Part shown: positions 17,380-26,104 of the stretch, piece after piece | Position numbering within the stretch: position 1 is the first letter of the stretch | How the letters are laid out: each line of letters begins with the position of its first letter | NCBI RefSeq assembly: GCF_001424985.1 | Contig: NZ_LMDA01000009.1 | Coordinates: forward strand, 1 to 64,000 | Length of the DNA: 64,000 bases | Direction of reading: 5' to 3' | From: Rhizobium sp. Root1212 | GTDB lineage: Bacteria; Pseudomonadota; Alphaproteobacteria; Rhizobiales; Rhizobiaceae | The notes under the pieces: model-generated | Told to the model about the DNA's origin: nothing | What the model saw: only the letters and a program-made list of their open reading frames with translations | Databases searched by the model: none | Program-made: the position numbers and the translations under genes

Positions 17380-18804
17380 TTACCCGTGACCCACCATTGC
17401 TTTGATTTCCAGGTATTCGCTGAGCGAGTGATGTCCTGCCTCGCGTCCGTTGCCGGACTGTTTGTAGCCGCCGAACGGAGCTAGCGGGTCCCAATCTGGA
17501 TAGTTGATAAAGATCGAGCCAGCGCGTAGCTGCCTTGCAACCCGTCGTGCACGATCCTGATCGGCAGACTGAACATATGCCGCGAGCCCATACGGGGTAT
17601 CATTGGCGATGCGAATTGCATCCTGCTCGTCCTCATATGGGAGGATGCAAAGCACTGGCCCGAAGATTTCCTCTTGCGCGATCTTCATGTCGTTTGTGAC
17701 ATTCGCGAAGATCGTAGGCTTCACATAATATCCGATATCGAGTCCTTCCGGTCTTCCAGGTCCGCCGACCAATACGGTCGCGCCTTCGTCGATACCCTGC
17801 CGAATGAGGCCTTGGACTTTATTGAAGTGAACTTCGCTTGCGAGGGGGCCAAGAACTGTAGCCGGATCGGTCGGGTCACCGACGGTTTGATCACCGGCCG
17901 CGTCACGTGCGATTGCGAGAACTTCGTCGTAACGAGATTTTGGAACGAGCATGCGGGTAGGGGCGTCGCACGACTGACCGGAATTGGCGAAGCAACCCAC
18001 AATGCCGTTGCGCACAGCCGATGCAAAGTCGACGTCGTCCAGCAGAATATTGGCTGACTTTCCTCCCAGCTCCTGGGTAACCCGCTTAACAGTATCGGCG
18101 GCAGCCTTTGCGACACGTACGCCCGCGCGGGTCGATCCCGTGAAGGATACCATGTCGATATCAGGGTGAGCGGAAATCGCTTCCCCCACAACAGGTCCCT
18201 CACCATTGACGAGATTGAATACGCCCGCAGGTAGGCCAGCCTCTTCCAAGATTTCCGTAAAGATTGTTGCGTCCAGCGGTGCGATTTCGCTGGGCTTGAT
18301 CACGATGGTGCAGCCAGCAGCCAGTGCGGGAAGGACTTTGCAGACCACCTGGTTGATAGGCCAGTTCCACGGCGTGATCAGACCCACAACACCAATTGGC
18401 TCTTTCACGATAAGGGTTGTGCCGCTCCGCTCCTCAAACGAGAAGTCCTGAAGAATATCGATAATTGCTTCGATGTGTGCGACGCAGGTTGCTGTCTGGG
18501 CTTCAATGCTAAAGGTGATAGGCGAGCCCATTTCCTTTGTGACGATCTCTGCGATCTCGTTCTGACGGCGACGGAAGATGTCCAGCACTCGTTTGAAGAA
18601 GGCTATTCTGTCCGCAACGCTCACCTGGGAGTACGCCGGGAAGGCGCGACGCGCTGTGGCGACGGCATCGTCTACGTCCTTGGGAGCACCCAGGGCGATC
18701 TTCGCAAATGGTTTTTCCGTAGAGGGATCAACTACATCCAGGTATTCTCCAGAAGACGGCTCTCTCCATTCACCATCGATGTAAAACTTGCCGTAGTTGT
18801 CCAT
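17380..18804 (-). CDS. Aldehyde dehydrogenase (NAD(P)+)
   Basis: A 474-residue ALDH. The catalytic Glu is in TQELGGKSANIL and the nucleophile Cys in NSGQSCDAPTRM; PWNWP and the cofactor loop FTGSTRAG are intact. I chose the ATG at 18804 (GAGGAG upstream, start DNYGKFYIDGEW); an upstream start at 18873 would overlap the GMC gene. Lying between two GMC alcohol dehydrogenases, it probably takes their aldehyde to the carboxylic acid. Confidence 0.93.
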   Translation of the reverse strand: MDNYGKFYIDGEWREPSSGEYLDVVDPSTEKPFAKIALGAPKDVDDAVATARRAFPAYSQVSVADRIAFFKRVLDIFRRRQNEIAEIVTKEMGSPITFSIEAQTATCVAHIEAIIDILQDFSFEERSGTTLIVKEPIGVVGLITPWNWPINQVVCKVLPALAAGCTIVIKPSEIAPLDATIFTEILEEAGLPAGVFNLVNGEGPVVGEAISAHPDIDMVSFTGSTRAGVRVAKAAADTVKRVTQELGGKSANILLDDVDFASAVRNGIVGCFANSGQSCDAPTRMLVPKSRYDEVLAIARDAAGDQTVGDPTDPATVLGPLASEVHFNKVQGLIRQGIDEGATVLVGGPGRPEGLDIGYYVKPTIFANVTNDMKIAQEEIFGPVLCILPYEDEQDAIRIANDTPYGLAAYVQSADQDRARRVARQLRAGSIFINYPDWDPLAPFGGYKQSGNGREAGHHSLSEYLEIKAMVGHG

Positions 18805-18829
18805 GATAGGCTCCTCCAATTCGATGTTT

Positions 18830-18844
18830 CGGTCTGTTGGACCG
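18830..18844. repeat. Inverted repeat CGGTC-TGTTG-GACCG before the ALDH gene
   Basis: A perfect 5-5-5 dyad 26 bp upstream of the ALDH start in the short gap after the first GMC gene. It could be an intercistronic hairpin. It resembles the dyad at 15662-15675 (GGTC…GACC cores), so the two may share a role, but neither matches the WKACY-N4-RGTMW consensus. Confidence 0.3.
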
Positions 18845-18866
18845 CTTAAGTCAGCTGCGCTGCTCT

Positions 18867-20540
18867 TCAGCACGCAATCGAGGCTGTAGAATTCTGGTGT
18901 CGGTAAGACGGCGCTTCCGACGGCGGGAGCGGCGTGTTGCCGAGAATGTAGTCGGCAGCCTTCTCAGCGATCATGATCGTAGGGGCGTTGGTGTTGCCGT
19001 TCGTGGGGCGGGGCATGACTGATGCATCGACCACGCGCAGGCCCTTGATGCCATGAACTCGCAACTGGCCATCGACCACCGACTCCGGGGTCTCGCCCAT
19101 GCGGCATGTGCCAGCATAGTGGTACCCGGTCTCCGCATGGGATCGGATGTACTCATCCAGCAGAGCGTCGTTATCGATCTGCTTGTTCGGATGTATCCGC
19201 TCACCTCGATATTCGCGAAGAGCAGGCATCTCCAAAATCTCGAAGGATTTACGGATAGCAGCTCTTGCTTCTACCCAGTCTCGTTCCTCCGAGAGGTAGT
19301 TCGGCTGAATAAGCGGGTGATCTTCAGGGTTCGCAGACTTGAGTTTCAGCCATCCACTGCTCTCCGGAAGGCCGGGACTCAGGTGAACCTGGAAGCTGTG
19401 ACCTGGAGCGGAGACGCGACCGCTATATTCCGCAGCAAGTGCTACGAAGTGCAGATGCACATCGGCATATACTTGTGCGGGTGTCGACCGCAGGAAGCCA
19501 CCAGCTTCAAAGAAATTTGATGCTCCCAGGCCAGTCTGCGTGGCAAGCCATTGTGCCCCAATCATCGCCTGCTTGAGAGGCTTCGTCGCATTATAGTAGG
19601 AAATCGGCTTCGTACACTTGTAAGAAACGATCCATTCCAAATGGTCGCGCAGGTTTCGCCCCACACCCTTGAGATCAACGGTGGGTTCGACGCCTGCTTG
19701 CTTCAGATCATCGGCGTTTCCGATACCAGAGAGCATAAGAAGCTGTGGTGATTGGATTGCGCCTGCGCACAGTATGATTTCTTGTTCGACGTGCGCGGTA
19801 TGAAGCTTTCCTTCGCTCCTATAGGTGACGCTATCGGACCGACGGTTGAGGAAGTTCAATTTCCCCACCATAGCACCCGTCACAACGGTTAGGTTCGGCC
19901 GCGTCTTCATTACAGGGTGCAAGTATGCTCTGGACGCACTTTCCCGAATTCCGTTGTGAATTGTCGCGTCGAAGTAACCAAAGCCCTCCTGACGATAACC
20001 GTTCACATCCGGCGTATGCTCGTGTCCAGCTTCGTACGCCGCCTGAAGAAAGATTTCGTACAAAGCGCTTTCAGGTTTTCCGCGAGATACATGCAGCGGC
20101 CCGGAGTCGCCTCGATAGTCATCGCCGCCTTCAGAATAGGACTCCGACCGCTTGAAATAGGGAAGGCAACGGGAATAGTTCCAGTCTTCGAGGCCCTTCT
20201 CACGAGCCCAGTTATCGAAGTCCATGGAATTGCCGCGAACATAAACCATTCCGTTGATTGTCGACGAACCGCCGAGACCTTTGCCCCGGAAGAATGGAAG
20301 CTGGCGATTGTTGAGTGTCTGAACCGGTTCGCTGAGAAACTGCCAATTGTAGGTCGTGCTGTTGAGCGGATAGACCAAGGCCGCAGGCATGGTAATCCTG
20401 AAATCCCACCGACGGTCGGGGCCACCTGCTTCGAGAATCAGAACCTTAACTTTGGGATCAGCGCTCAATCGGTTCGCAAGCACGCTGCCAGCGGAACCCG
20501 CACCAATAATTACGTAATCATAACGTTCAACGACGGACAT
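18867..20540 (-). CDS. GMC-family FAD oxidoreductase, first gene of the minus-strand catabolic operon
   Basis: A 557-residue GMC enzyme from the ATG at 20540, which has GGGAGA upstream and begins MSVVERYDYVIIGAGSAG; a GTG at 20624 would add 28 residues of unlikely extension. GMC signatures KGLGGSSTINGMVYVRGN and [15 protein letters not shown], catalytic His in GYHYAGTCRMG and the Asn pair NTNAPTIMIAE are present. Two operator-like sites and a 16-bp palindrome lie in the gap to the divergent TetR gene, so the whole operon (GMC-ALDH-GMC-Liv) is likely under that regulator. Confidence 0.92.
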   Translation of the reverse strand: MSVVERYDYVIIGAGSAGSVLANRLSADPKVKVLILEAGGPDRRWDFRITMPAALVYPLNSTTYNWQFLSEPVQTLNNRQLPFFRGKGLGGSSTINGMVYVRGNSMDFDNWAREKGLEDWNYSRCLPYFKRSESYSEGGDDYRGDSGPLHVSRGKPESALYEIFLQAAYEAGHEHTPDVNGYRQEGFGYFDATIHNGIRESASRAYLHPVMKTRPNLTVVTGAMVGKLNFLNRRSDSVTYRSEGKLHTAHVEQEIILCAGAIQSPQLLMLSGIGNADDLKQAGVEPTVDLKGVGRNLRDHLEWIVSYKCTKPISYYNATKPLKQAMIGAQWLATQTGLGASNFFEAGGFLRSTPAQVYADVHLHFVALAAEYSGRVSAPGHSFQVHLSPGLPESSGWLKLKSANPEDHPLIQPNYLSEERDWVEARAAIRKSFEILEMPALREYRGERIHPNKQIDNDALLDEYIRSHAETGYHYAGTCRMGETPESVVDGQLRVHGIKGLRVVDASVMPRPTNGNTNAPTIMIAEKAADYILGNTPLPPSEAPSYRHQNSTASIAC

Positions 20541-20885
20541 GCGCTTCTCCCACAAGCGCGGAGGTTTGCTCGCGAGAACCTTCTGGTTCTCGGTAACCTC
20601 GGGCGCTTGCCCTGTATTGCTCACTCATTTCATGCCTAGAACCGAAGTTCTTTCCCGAGCGATCCGCCGCGCGAATGCGCCTTGACCTTTTGGTTCTTTT
20701 TTTAAACTCTTCGGTCAGAAAATACCTATATCACGGATTTGGTCAAGTGACCAAGCTCATGATAGGCTCTTTTTTTAGTGGACGCTGCCGCCCGCAATGT
20801 CTCAACCGCAAGGACATTTTTGGTCTTGCCACATTGGTTCGTCACTGTCTGAAAAGACCGAGTTCCCTCGAAGGAAAAGTCTAAG
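20541..20885. promoter_or_regulatory. Divergent control region between the GMC operon and the TetR gene
   Basis: This 345-bp gap holds no gene I can support. It contains TGACC-TTTT-GGTTC (20683-20696, eight of ten consensus positions), AAACT-CTTC-GGTCA (20704-20717, nine of ten), starting 21 bp apart, and a perfect palindrome TTGGTCA-AG-TGACCAA at 20739-20754. AT-rich stretches near 20700-20770 probably carry promoters for both directions. Confidence 0.55.
20739..20754. promoter_or_regulatory. Perfect 16-bp palindrome TTGGTCA-AG-TGACCAA
   Basis: Seven-base arms with a two-base centre, 132 bp upstream of the TetR start. Its GGTCA/TGACC cores are the same half-sites as the recurrent operator but in the opposite arrangement. 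It is a plausible autoregulatory TetR site. Confidence 0.5.
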
Positions 20886-21527
20886 ATGCCGAAAACACTC
20901 AGCGATCCGCAGCAAATCGTCCTTATTCAGGCCGCAGCAAAAATCATAAGAGAGGAGGGCGTTTCTTCCGCAACGACACGTCGGATTGCATCGGAGGCGG
21001 GCGTGCCGCTTGGGAGCGTCCACTATCATTTCGAAAATAAGCAGCAGCTATTCGAAGCGGTCTCTGACAGCTTTGGAGCGACCGGGAAAGAGTGGGTGGC
21101 GAAACATGTGCACCCCGAAATGGGGGTCGCAGCAGCCGCTGGCGCGATTGCCCGAGCGTTCTCCGTGTGGGCTGCTCAAACCCCAGCAGATCAGCTGACG
21201 GAATTCGAACTTGGTATCTGGGCTTTACGGACCAAGACTCAATTCAAACTCCCGCAGCAGTCTTATGAAGAGTGGCTGAACCACTACCGCGCGCTGTTGC
21301 AGCGCGGGCGTCGATCCGACGAGCCGCTCCGCGACATCGAGGCCGTTGCTCGTAGCCTGCTGGCGTTAGTGGACGGTTTTATTATCCAGGATCAGTTCCT
21401 GCGGGAGACCCAACTCCCTCACTCCTCCGAGAGGCTCATTGTAGCTTTCGTTCAAGGTATCGAAGCCGGTATTTTCGATGTGAAGGTCGCAACGGAAGCT
21501 GAAACATTGACTGATGGGATAAATTAA
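20886..21527 (+). CDS. TetR/AcrR-family regulator, likely master regulator of the district
   Basis: A 213-residue TetR protein. The N-terminal helix-turn-helix is TTRRIASEAGVPLGSVHYHFENK (residues about 36-58); the C-terminal ligand domain includes EFELGIWALRTK. It is a distant paralogue of the regulator at 37384-38022 (matching FELPLWAMR). It is divergent from the GMC-ALDH-Liv operon and upstream of an APC permease. Symmetric half-sites WKACY/RGTMW with 4-bp spacing are what a TetR dimer would bind and occur in front of this gene, so it is the best candidate to read the shared operator. That link is inference. Confidence 0.9.
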   Translation: MPKTLSDPQQIVLIQAAAKIIREEGVSSATTRRIASEAGVPLGSVHYHFENKQQLFEAVSDSFGATGKEWVAKHVHPEMGVAAAAGAIARAFSVWAAQTPADQLTEFELGIWALRTKTQFKLPQQSYEEWLNHYRALLQRGRRSDEPLRDIEAVARSLLALVDGFIIQDQFLRETQLPHSSERLIVAFVQGIEAGIFDVKVATEAETLTDGIN

Positions 21528-21542
21528 AATACTCAGTAGTCA
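21508..21542. promoter_or_regulatory. Tandem operator copies before the permease operon
   Basis: 21529-21542 reads ATACT-CAGT-AGTCA, a full consensus match directly after the TetR stop codon. 21508-21521, inside the end of the TetR gene, reads TGACT-GATG-GGATA (eight of ten), again 21 bp away. They precede the small frame at 21566 and the APC permease. Confidence 0.55.
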
Positions 21543-21565
21543 AATTTTGGCGAAGGAGGATCGTC

Positions 21566-21667
21566 ATGCGTCGCAAGGAGCGCCCTAACAGGGATTCCGG
21601 CGATGGCTTCAGCTCATCACCAAGAGCGTTTGTGGCACGCCCAATAGAGGCAGTCGTCAAACGATAG
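21566..21667 (+). CDS. Possible 33-residue small protein or leader upstream of the permease
   Basis: An ATG with a near-perfect ribosome site (AAGGAGGA, five bases upstream) opens 33 codons ending in TAG. The peptide is arginine- and serine-rich (MRRKERPNRDSGDGF… ending EAVVKR). It sits between a full-match operator copy and the permease gene, 43 bp upstream of the latter. It may be a leader, a small protein, or the remnant of a gene. The quality of the ribosome site is the only positive evidence. Confidence 0.4.
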   Translation: MRRKERPNRDSGDGFSSSPRAFVARPIEAVVKR

Positions 21668-21710
21668 TTTCCATTTCGTCGTTGAGAAAATACAAAGCAG
21701 GGAACTCGAC

Positions 21711-23150
21711 ATGGTCGATACAACCACATTTAGCGCGGAGGCTACGTCTTCACGTCTTTCAGGGCAGCTTGGTGCGCTGGATATAGCACTCGCCACGCTA
21801 GCTTATGCAGGCCCTTTGACCGGAACGGCCGGATACATCACCTTTATCGTCGGCTACGGTAACGGACTGGGGGCTCCCCTTACTTTCGTCGCCGTAATGC
21901 TGGCGTTCCTGCTGTTTGCCGTAGGGTACTCCGCTCAGACCCGATATGTTCCCAATCCAGGTGCCTTCTACGCCTATATTACAGCCGGTTTGGGACGATC
22001 CCACGGCCTTGGATCATCTTTTCTTATCCTTGGGTCCTATCTCTCGATTGGGGTGGGGTTCTACGGCTTTGCTGGGATCATAACAAAGCAGTTCGCGGAA
22101 AACCTCTTCGGGCCCTTATCTCTGGATTGGTGGGCCTTCAGCCTCATCTATTGGGCTACCGTGGGTGCGCTGGCATACTTCCACGTTGCCGTCTCCGCAA
22201 AGGTTCTTGGCGCTCTCTTGATCGCGGAAGTGGCTATCGTCGTCGTGTTCGACGCCCTTGTTATGGCTGACGGGGGCAGGGAAGGCATCAGCCTCGAACC
22301 ACTCACCTGGCAGGCCTTCTCTTCGGGCCAGCTTGGTATCGCTTTCATTTTCGGAGCTGCCCTGTTTTGTGGGTTCGAGGCAACGGCAATCTATCGCGAG
22401 GAAACCCGCGACCCCGAGCGCACCATCCCCCGCGCGACATATGCGGTCGTGCTTTTCATCGGCATCTTCTATGCCATTACCTCGTGGGCGCTGATCACCG
22501 CGTTGGGCACTTCGAAGGCTGTTGAGCTTTCGATTGCTGATCCTGCAAACGCCTTCTTTGTCGTTGCCAAGGAGTTCGGCGGCCAGATTCTATTCGACAT
22601 CGTCAGCGTTCTGCTTCTCACCAGCACTTTCGCTGCGCATCTTTCGATCCAAAACGTGACCACTCGGTATGTTTACTCGCTTTCGGTTGATGGCGTATTC
22701 CCCAAATCTCTCGGCGTCGCACACCCTGTCCATAATTCACCGAGTCGAGCATCGGTGACCGTGAGTATCGTTTATCTGGTCCTCACTGCACTGCTCGTCG
22801 TAGCCGGATTGACTGCCGAACAGATTTACTCATGGTTTGCGGGACTAGCTTCATTCTCGATCCTGCTCGCGATGGCCGTCACCAGCATCTCCGCGTTCGT
22901 GTATTTCCGCCGTGCGAGGACTGATGTGAGCGTCTGGCAGGGGACAGTTGCGCCTGCACTGTCGACGTTCTGCCTGGCAACTATGGTCGTTCTGGGAGTT
23001 TATAACTTCTCGTCGCTCATCAATGGGTCGCCGACCCTGACGAACATTATGCTGGTCGGCATATCTTCGACTTACGTCATCGGCTTTGCCTATGCTCAGT
23101 ATCTTCTTCGGGCGAAACCCGGCGTCTATGCAAGGATCGGACGTCAATGA
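21711..23150 (+). CDS. APC-family amino acid/amine permease
   Basis: A 479-residue protein with about twelve membrane helices and the APC-superfamily signature region FCGFEATAIYREETRDPERTIPRATY. It should import an amino acid or organic amine with protons or by exchange. The ATG at 21711 follows AGGGAA. Its stop overlaps the start of the imine-reductase-like gene (ATGA), so the imported compound is probably a substrate, or related to the substrate, of that enzyme. Confidence 0.9.
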   Translation: MVDTTTFSAEATSSRLSGQLGALDIALATLAYAGPLTGTAGYITFIVGYGNGLGAPLTFVAVMLAFLLFAVGYSAQTRYVPNPGAFYAYITAGLGRSHGLGSSFLILGSYLSIGVGFYGFAGIITKQFAENLFGPLSLDWWAFSLIYWATVGALAYFHVAVSAKVLGALLIAEVAIVVVFDALVMADGGREGISLEPLTWQAFSSGQLGIAFIFGAALFCGFEATAIYREETRDPERTIPRATYAVVLFIGIFYAITSWALITALGTSKAVELSIADPANAFFVVAKEFGGQILFDIVSVLLLTSTFAAHLSIQNVTTRYVYSLSVDGVFPKSLGVAHPVHNSPSRASVTVSIVYLVLTALLVVAGLTAEQIYSWFAGLASFSILLAMAVTSISAFVYFRRARTDVSVWQGTVAPALSTFCLATMVVLGVYNFSSLINGSPTLTNIMLVGISSTYVIGFAYAQYLLRAKPGVYARIGRQ

Positions 23151-24019
23151 GCGCGTTCTCTCGGACAGCAGTGCTAGGCTGTGGCCTTATGGGCTCGGCT
23201 ATCATTCGAACACTGCACGGGAAGGGGCATGCGGTTGTCGGTTGGAATCGCAGTGTCGCTCCCCTGCTGCCTCTGCAGGAAGCGGGCATCCAGGTGACGA
23301 CCGACCTCTCTTCCGCAGTGGCAGGCTCTGACGTTGTCGTGACTGTTCTCTCATCTTACGACGTCGTTCGTTCGGTGCTGGGGACTATTGGCCTCCCTCA
23401 GCTTTCGGGGAAGATCATAGTCAACCTGTCCAGCGGTTCTGCGCAGGATGCTCGCGATATGCGCGAATGGGCACACGACAGAAATGCGGAGTATGTTGAC
23501 GGCTCCATATGGGTCCTGCCCAATATGATTGGTGCGCCAGACACGGTTCTCTCCTGCGCAGGACCAATCGAGTTGTGGGAACGAATTGAGCATACGATCA
23601 AGCTACTTGGCGGCGCGTCATTCCACGCAGGGGAGGCAATCGAGAACGGGAATGTCCTCGAAGCCTGCTTCCCGGGAGCGTTCTACATGACTGCGCAGCA
23701 TTGCTTCGTCGAGTCGTTGGTTAGAGCCAAGCGCCTTGGAATTGACCTGAATGTCATCACCCGGGCGGTGAGTCCATCCATGAGGCTGCTCCAAAACAGC
23801 CTCGACGATCTCCTTAGTAAGATCGCGATAGACGATATCTCGGCGTATGAGGCATCGCTCGATGTCTGGTCCCACGCAGCAGAAGGCTATGGCAAGATCA
23901 GCAGCGCAGCGGGACTGCACAGCCCATTCCTCGATGTTTTGAGAGGTCAGTTGCGTTCGGCGGTCGATGCTGGGTTGGGCCCACGTGGCGCGGCCGCAGT
24001 CGTGGCGCACCTTGAGTAA
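23147..24019 (+). CDS. NAD(P)-dependent 3-hydroxyisobutyrate dehydrogenase / imine-reductase-like enzyme
   Basis: A 290-residue two-domain dehydrogenase. The Rossmann motif is LGCGLMGSAIIRTLHGKGH followed by VVGWNRS, a basic residue that suggests NADPH. The long interdomain helix (AFYMTAQHCFVESLVRAKRLGID) and helical C-terminal domain resemble imine reductases, which act as domain-swapped dimers. The usual catalytic Lys of hydroxyacid dehydrogenases is not evident, which favours the imine-reductase branch. Coupled to the APC permease by a 4-bp overlap; followed by a strong hairpin at 24029-24058. Confidence 0.82.
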   Translation: MSAFSRTAVLGCGLMGSAIIRTLHGKGHAVVGWNRSVAPLLPLQEAGIQVTTDLSSAVAGSDVVVTVLSSYDVVRSVLGTIGLPQLSGKIIVNLSSGSAQDARDMREWAHDRNAEYVDGSIWVLPNMIGAPDTVLSCAGPIELWERIEHTIKLLGGASFHAGEAIENGNVLEACFPGAFYMTAQHCFVESLVRAKRLGIDLNVITRAVSPSMRLLQNSLDDLLSKIAIDDISAYEASLDVWSHAAEGYGKISSAAGLHSPFLDVLRGQLRSAVDAGLGPRGAAAVVAHLE

Positions 24020-24028
24020 AACAAAACC

Positions 24029-24058
24029 GGCCACAGGTGGCATGAGCCCCTGGGCCGG
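24029..24058 (+). terminator. GC-rich hairpin after the imine-reductase-like gene
   Basis: Arms CCGGCC-A-CAGG and CCTG-GGCCGG pair almost perfectly around a loop of about nine bases. There is no clear T-run, so it may be a weak or factor-dependent terminator. It separates the permease operon from the TIR gene. Confidence 0.5.
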
Positions 24059-24149
24059 AGCTGACTGTTGACCTTCTCAGAGGCGGTATTTCCCTTTCGT
24101 TTTGATTGCGCTAACAAGTCTCATCACCTAATAATTGTGGACTTGTGCT

Positions 24150-25181
24150 GTGCCTAAAAATACATCTCCTGTGCTGATTTTCCTCAGTCATGCCGCTGCC
24201 GATTTGGCTCTGGTTGAGGCTTTTGAAAACCTGCTTACCCAAGCCCTGAATATCACATCGGAAAGTATTTTCTGCTCCAGCTTAGAGGGGCAAGGTGTGA
24301 CCAAAGGCGCAAATTTTGTCGATGGGATCAAGGATAAGGCTGCTCAAGCAAAGGCCGTTATCGCACTGATTTCGCCTGCTTACTTGGAAAGCCCTTTTTG
24401 CCTCGCCGAACTTGGTGCGGCTTGGGTTTTGAACACCCATCGGTTTCCTATCGTCGTGCCTCCAAACTCATTCGAGGTTATGCAGGCGACCCTATTGGGA
24501 GTTGTGGGTGTGAAAATCGATCAGCAGGAAGCGCTTACACAAATGCTTGAAGATATCGGCGACGCTCTTGACCTACCGGCACCTAAGGCTGGGGTAAGGA
24601 TGCGGGCAATGCGCCGTTTCGCGGAAGCGTGGCCGGAGTTAAAGCAGGGAATCAGAAAAGCAACGAGGGTTGACGCCTCGATCCATGAGAAGGTTCTTAA
24701 TGATTTGAAGGAGACGCGGGAAGCTTGGGAGGCGAATGAAGCGGAACTCGAAGCTTCCAGGGCTCATGTCAAGGCGCTTAAGCAACTGAACCCTGTGGAA
24801 GCGGCGGTTGTAAGTAAAGCGTTCGAGAACACAGACTGGGAGACCGAGTTCGAAAGCGCCATTCGCGAGGTTTCTGCGATTGCTTACGAGGTTGGTGGTG
24901 GAAGAGTTCTTCGCCTTATGATCCTCGAACTCCTTGGAAAGCCCTCGGTGCCAGACAGGAACGACGACAACATTGAGCGGGCGGTGGAAATCGACGTTTA
25001 TGATCCGGACACTAGGTCTTGGAACCGCTCCTCTGATGAAATGAAAGCGCTTTCCAAAGCTATGGAGAAGGTCGACTTGGTCTTTGAAGAGCATGACGGC
25101 GTGGCTGACGTGCTGAAACAGAGGGGCAAGCGGCATAAAACGGACGATATCCGATTTTGGGAAGAGCATGTGGGACTGTAA
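24150..25181 (+). CDS. TIR-domain protein, single-gene defence candidate
   Basis: A 343-residue protein from the GTG at 24150 (a TTG at 24135 is possible; neither has a clear ribosome site). Residues about 7-110 form a TIR domain: LIFLSHAAAD, then ALISPAYLESPFCLAELGAAW, in which Glu87 is the expected NADase catalytic residue. The rest is helical (ETREAWEANEAELEASRAHVKAL) with a C-terminal block FESAIREVSAIAYEVGG. Bacterial TIR proteins deplete NAD+ or make cADPR-type signals on phage infection. It stands alone, with hairpins on both sides, inside a metabolic district, which suggests independent acquisition. No Thoeris ThsA or other partner is adjacent. Confidence 0.85.
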   Translation: MPKNTSPVLIFLSHAAADLALVEAFENLLTQALNITSESIFCSSLEGQGVTKGANFVDGIKDKAAQAKAVIALISPAYLESPFCLAELGAAWVLNTHRFPIVVPPNSFEVMQATLLGVVGVKIDQQEALTQMLEDIGDALDLPAPKAGVRMRAMRRFAEAWPELKQGIRKATRVDASIHEKVLNDLKETREAWEANEAELEASRAHVKALKQLNPVEAAVVSKAFENTDWETEFESAIREVSAIAYEVGGGRVLRLMILELLGKPSVPDRNDDNIERAVEIDVYDPDTRSWNRSSDEMKALSKAMEKVDLVFEEHDGVADVLKQRGKRHKTDDIRFWEEHVGL

Positions 25182-25194
25182 GACTAATCGAAAA

Positions 25195-25224
25195 GCGGCC
25201 GTCGGGGCGATTGCCGACGGCCGC
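25195..25224. terminator. Bidirectional terminator between the TIR and SDR genes
   Basis: Perfect 11-bp arms GCGGCCGTCGG and CCGACGGCCGC around an eight-base loop. On the minus strand it is followed by TTTT, so it is a good intrinsic terminator for the SDR gene and a strong hairpin for the TIR gene. Confidence 0.8.
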
Positions 25225-25276
25225 GAAATTCGCCTGAGGTGACGCCACTCCTTATTCTGGTGGCGTAAGCGACCCC

Positions 25277-26071
25277 TTAAGTCGCAGTCCAACCGCCATC
25301 AATCGCAATGGCCTGACCTGAGATGTAGCTTCCAGCGTCTGTCGCCAGGAAAAGCGCCACCGATGCAATCTCGTCTGGCGTGCCTTTTCGCTTGGCAGGA
25401 ACAAGCCGCTTATATGCATCAGGATCGCTACCGACGCCTTTCTGCATATCGGGGCCGTCTGCGCCCAGGATGGCGGCGGAGTTACCCCGGATATCTGTCT
25501 GGATAACGCCAGGGCAGATCGCGTTGACGGTGATACCGTATTGGGTGTGAGTGACGGCGAGCTGACGTGTGAGACCGACGACGCCAAACTTCGAGGCTGT
25601 ATAAGATAGACCGTCAGCTGCGCCTCGCAATCCACCTACGGACGAAGTGTTGATGATCCTTCCCCCGCCCTTGGTCACCATGTGCTTCAGCGCCGCTCGG
25701 CAGCCGAAGAACGTGCCTTTGAGGTTGATATCGATGATCTGATCCCACAGAGCCTCGGTGGTTTCAAGGCAATCTGCGAAACCGTCGAACACACCCGCAT
25801 TGTTGACCATCACATCGATTGAGCCGAATTTCTCGACAGCCCCATCAACAAGTGCATTGACGTCCGCTTCCTTGCGGACGTCAGTCTTCTGAAATGACAC
25901 CTGAAGGCCTTCAGCTGCGAGACTTTCTGCGAATTTTGTTCCGACATCTTCGAGTATCCCTCCAACAACGACGGAAGCACCTGCCTGTGCCAGAGCGCGC
26001 GTGATTGCCGCGCCAATTCCTGTTTCGCCACCCGTAATGACTGCCGTGCGGCCCTTCAAACTAAGTTCCAT
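25277..26071 (-). CDS. SDR-family oxidoreductase
   Basis: A 264-residue classical short-chain dehydrogenase: cofactor motif TGGETGIG, NNAG, catalytic Ser in NTSSVGG and YTASK. Residues after the cofactor motif (VVVGGILED) hint at NAD preference. It is a clear paralogue of the SDR at 51819-52610; shared peculiar blocks include ITGGETGIG, NNAxVFDGF and IRGNSA. Probably oxidises a secondary alcohol or a 3-hydroxyacyl intermediate. It lies 33 bp downstream of the racemase-family gene on the same strand. Confidence 0.9.
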   Translation of the reverse strand: MELSLKGRTAVITGGETGIGAAITRALAQAGASVVVGGILEDVGTKFAESLAAEGLQVSFQKTDVRKEADVNALVDGAVEKFGSIDVMVNNAGVFDGFADCLETTEALWDQIIDINLKGTFFGCRAALKHMVTKGGGRIINTSSVGGLRGAADGLSYTASKFGVVGLTRQLAVTHTQYGITVNAICPGVIQTDIRGNSAAILGADGPDMQKGVGSDPDAYKRLVPAKRKGTPDEIASVALFLATDAGSYISGQAIAIDGGWTAT

Positions 26072-26104
26072 GTTTCACCTGTTCGTATCTGATCTGATTT
26101 GATG

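Noticed and set aside
15678-20540. Reading the GMC-ALDH-GMC genes as a choline-to-betaine betA/betB operon
   Set aside because: No BetI-type arrangement, choline transporter or choline sulfatase is present; two different GMC enzymes and a Liv-type importer argue for another alcohol. Substrate left open.
20739-20754. Merging the TTGGTCA-AG-TGACCAA palindrome into the shared operator
   Set aside because: Its half-sites point the opposite way with a two-base centre, so it does not match WKACY-N4-RGTMW and is kept as a separate candidate.
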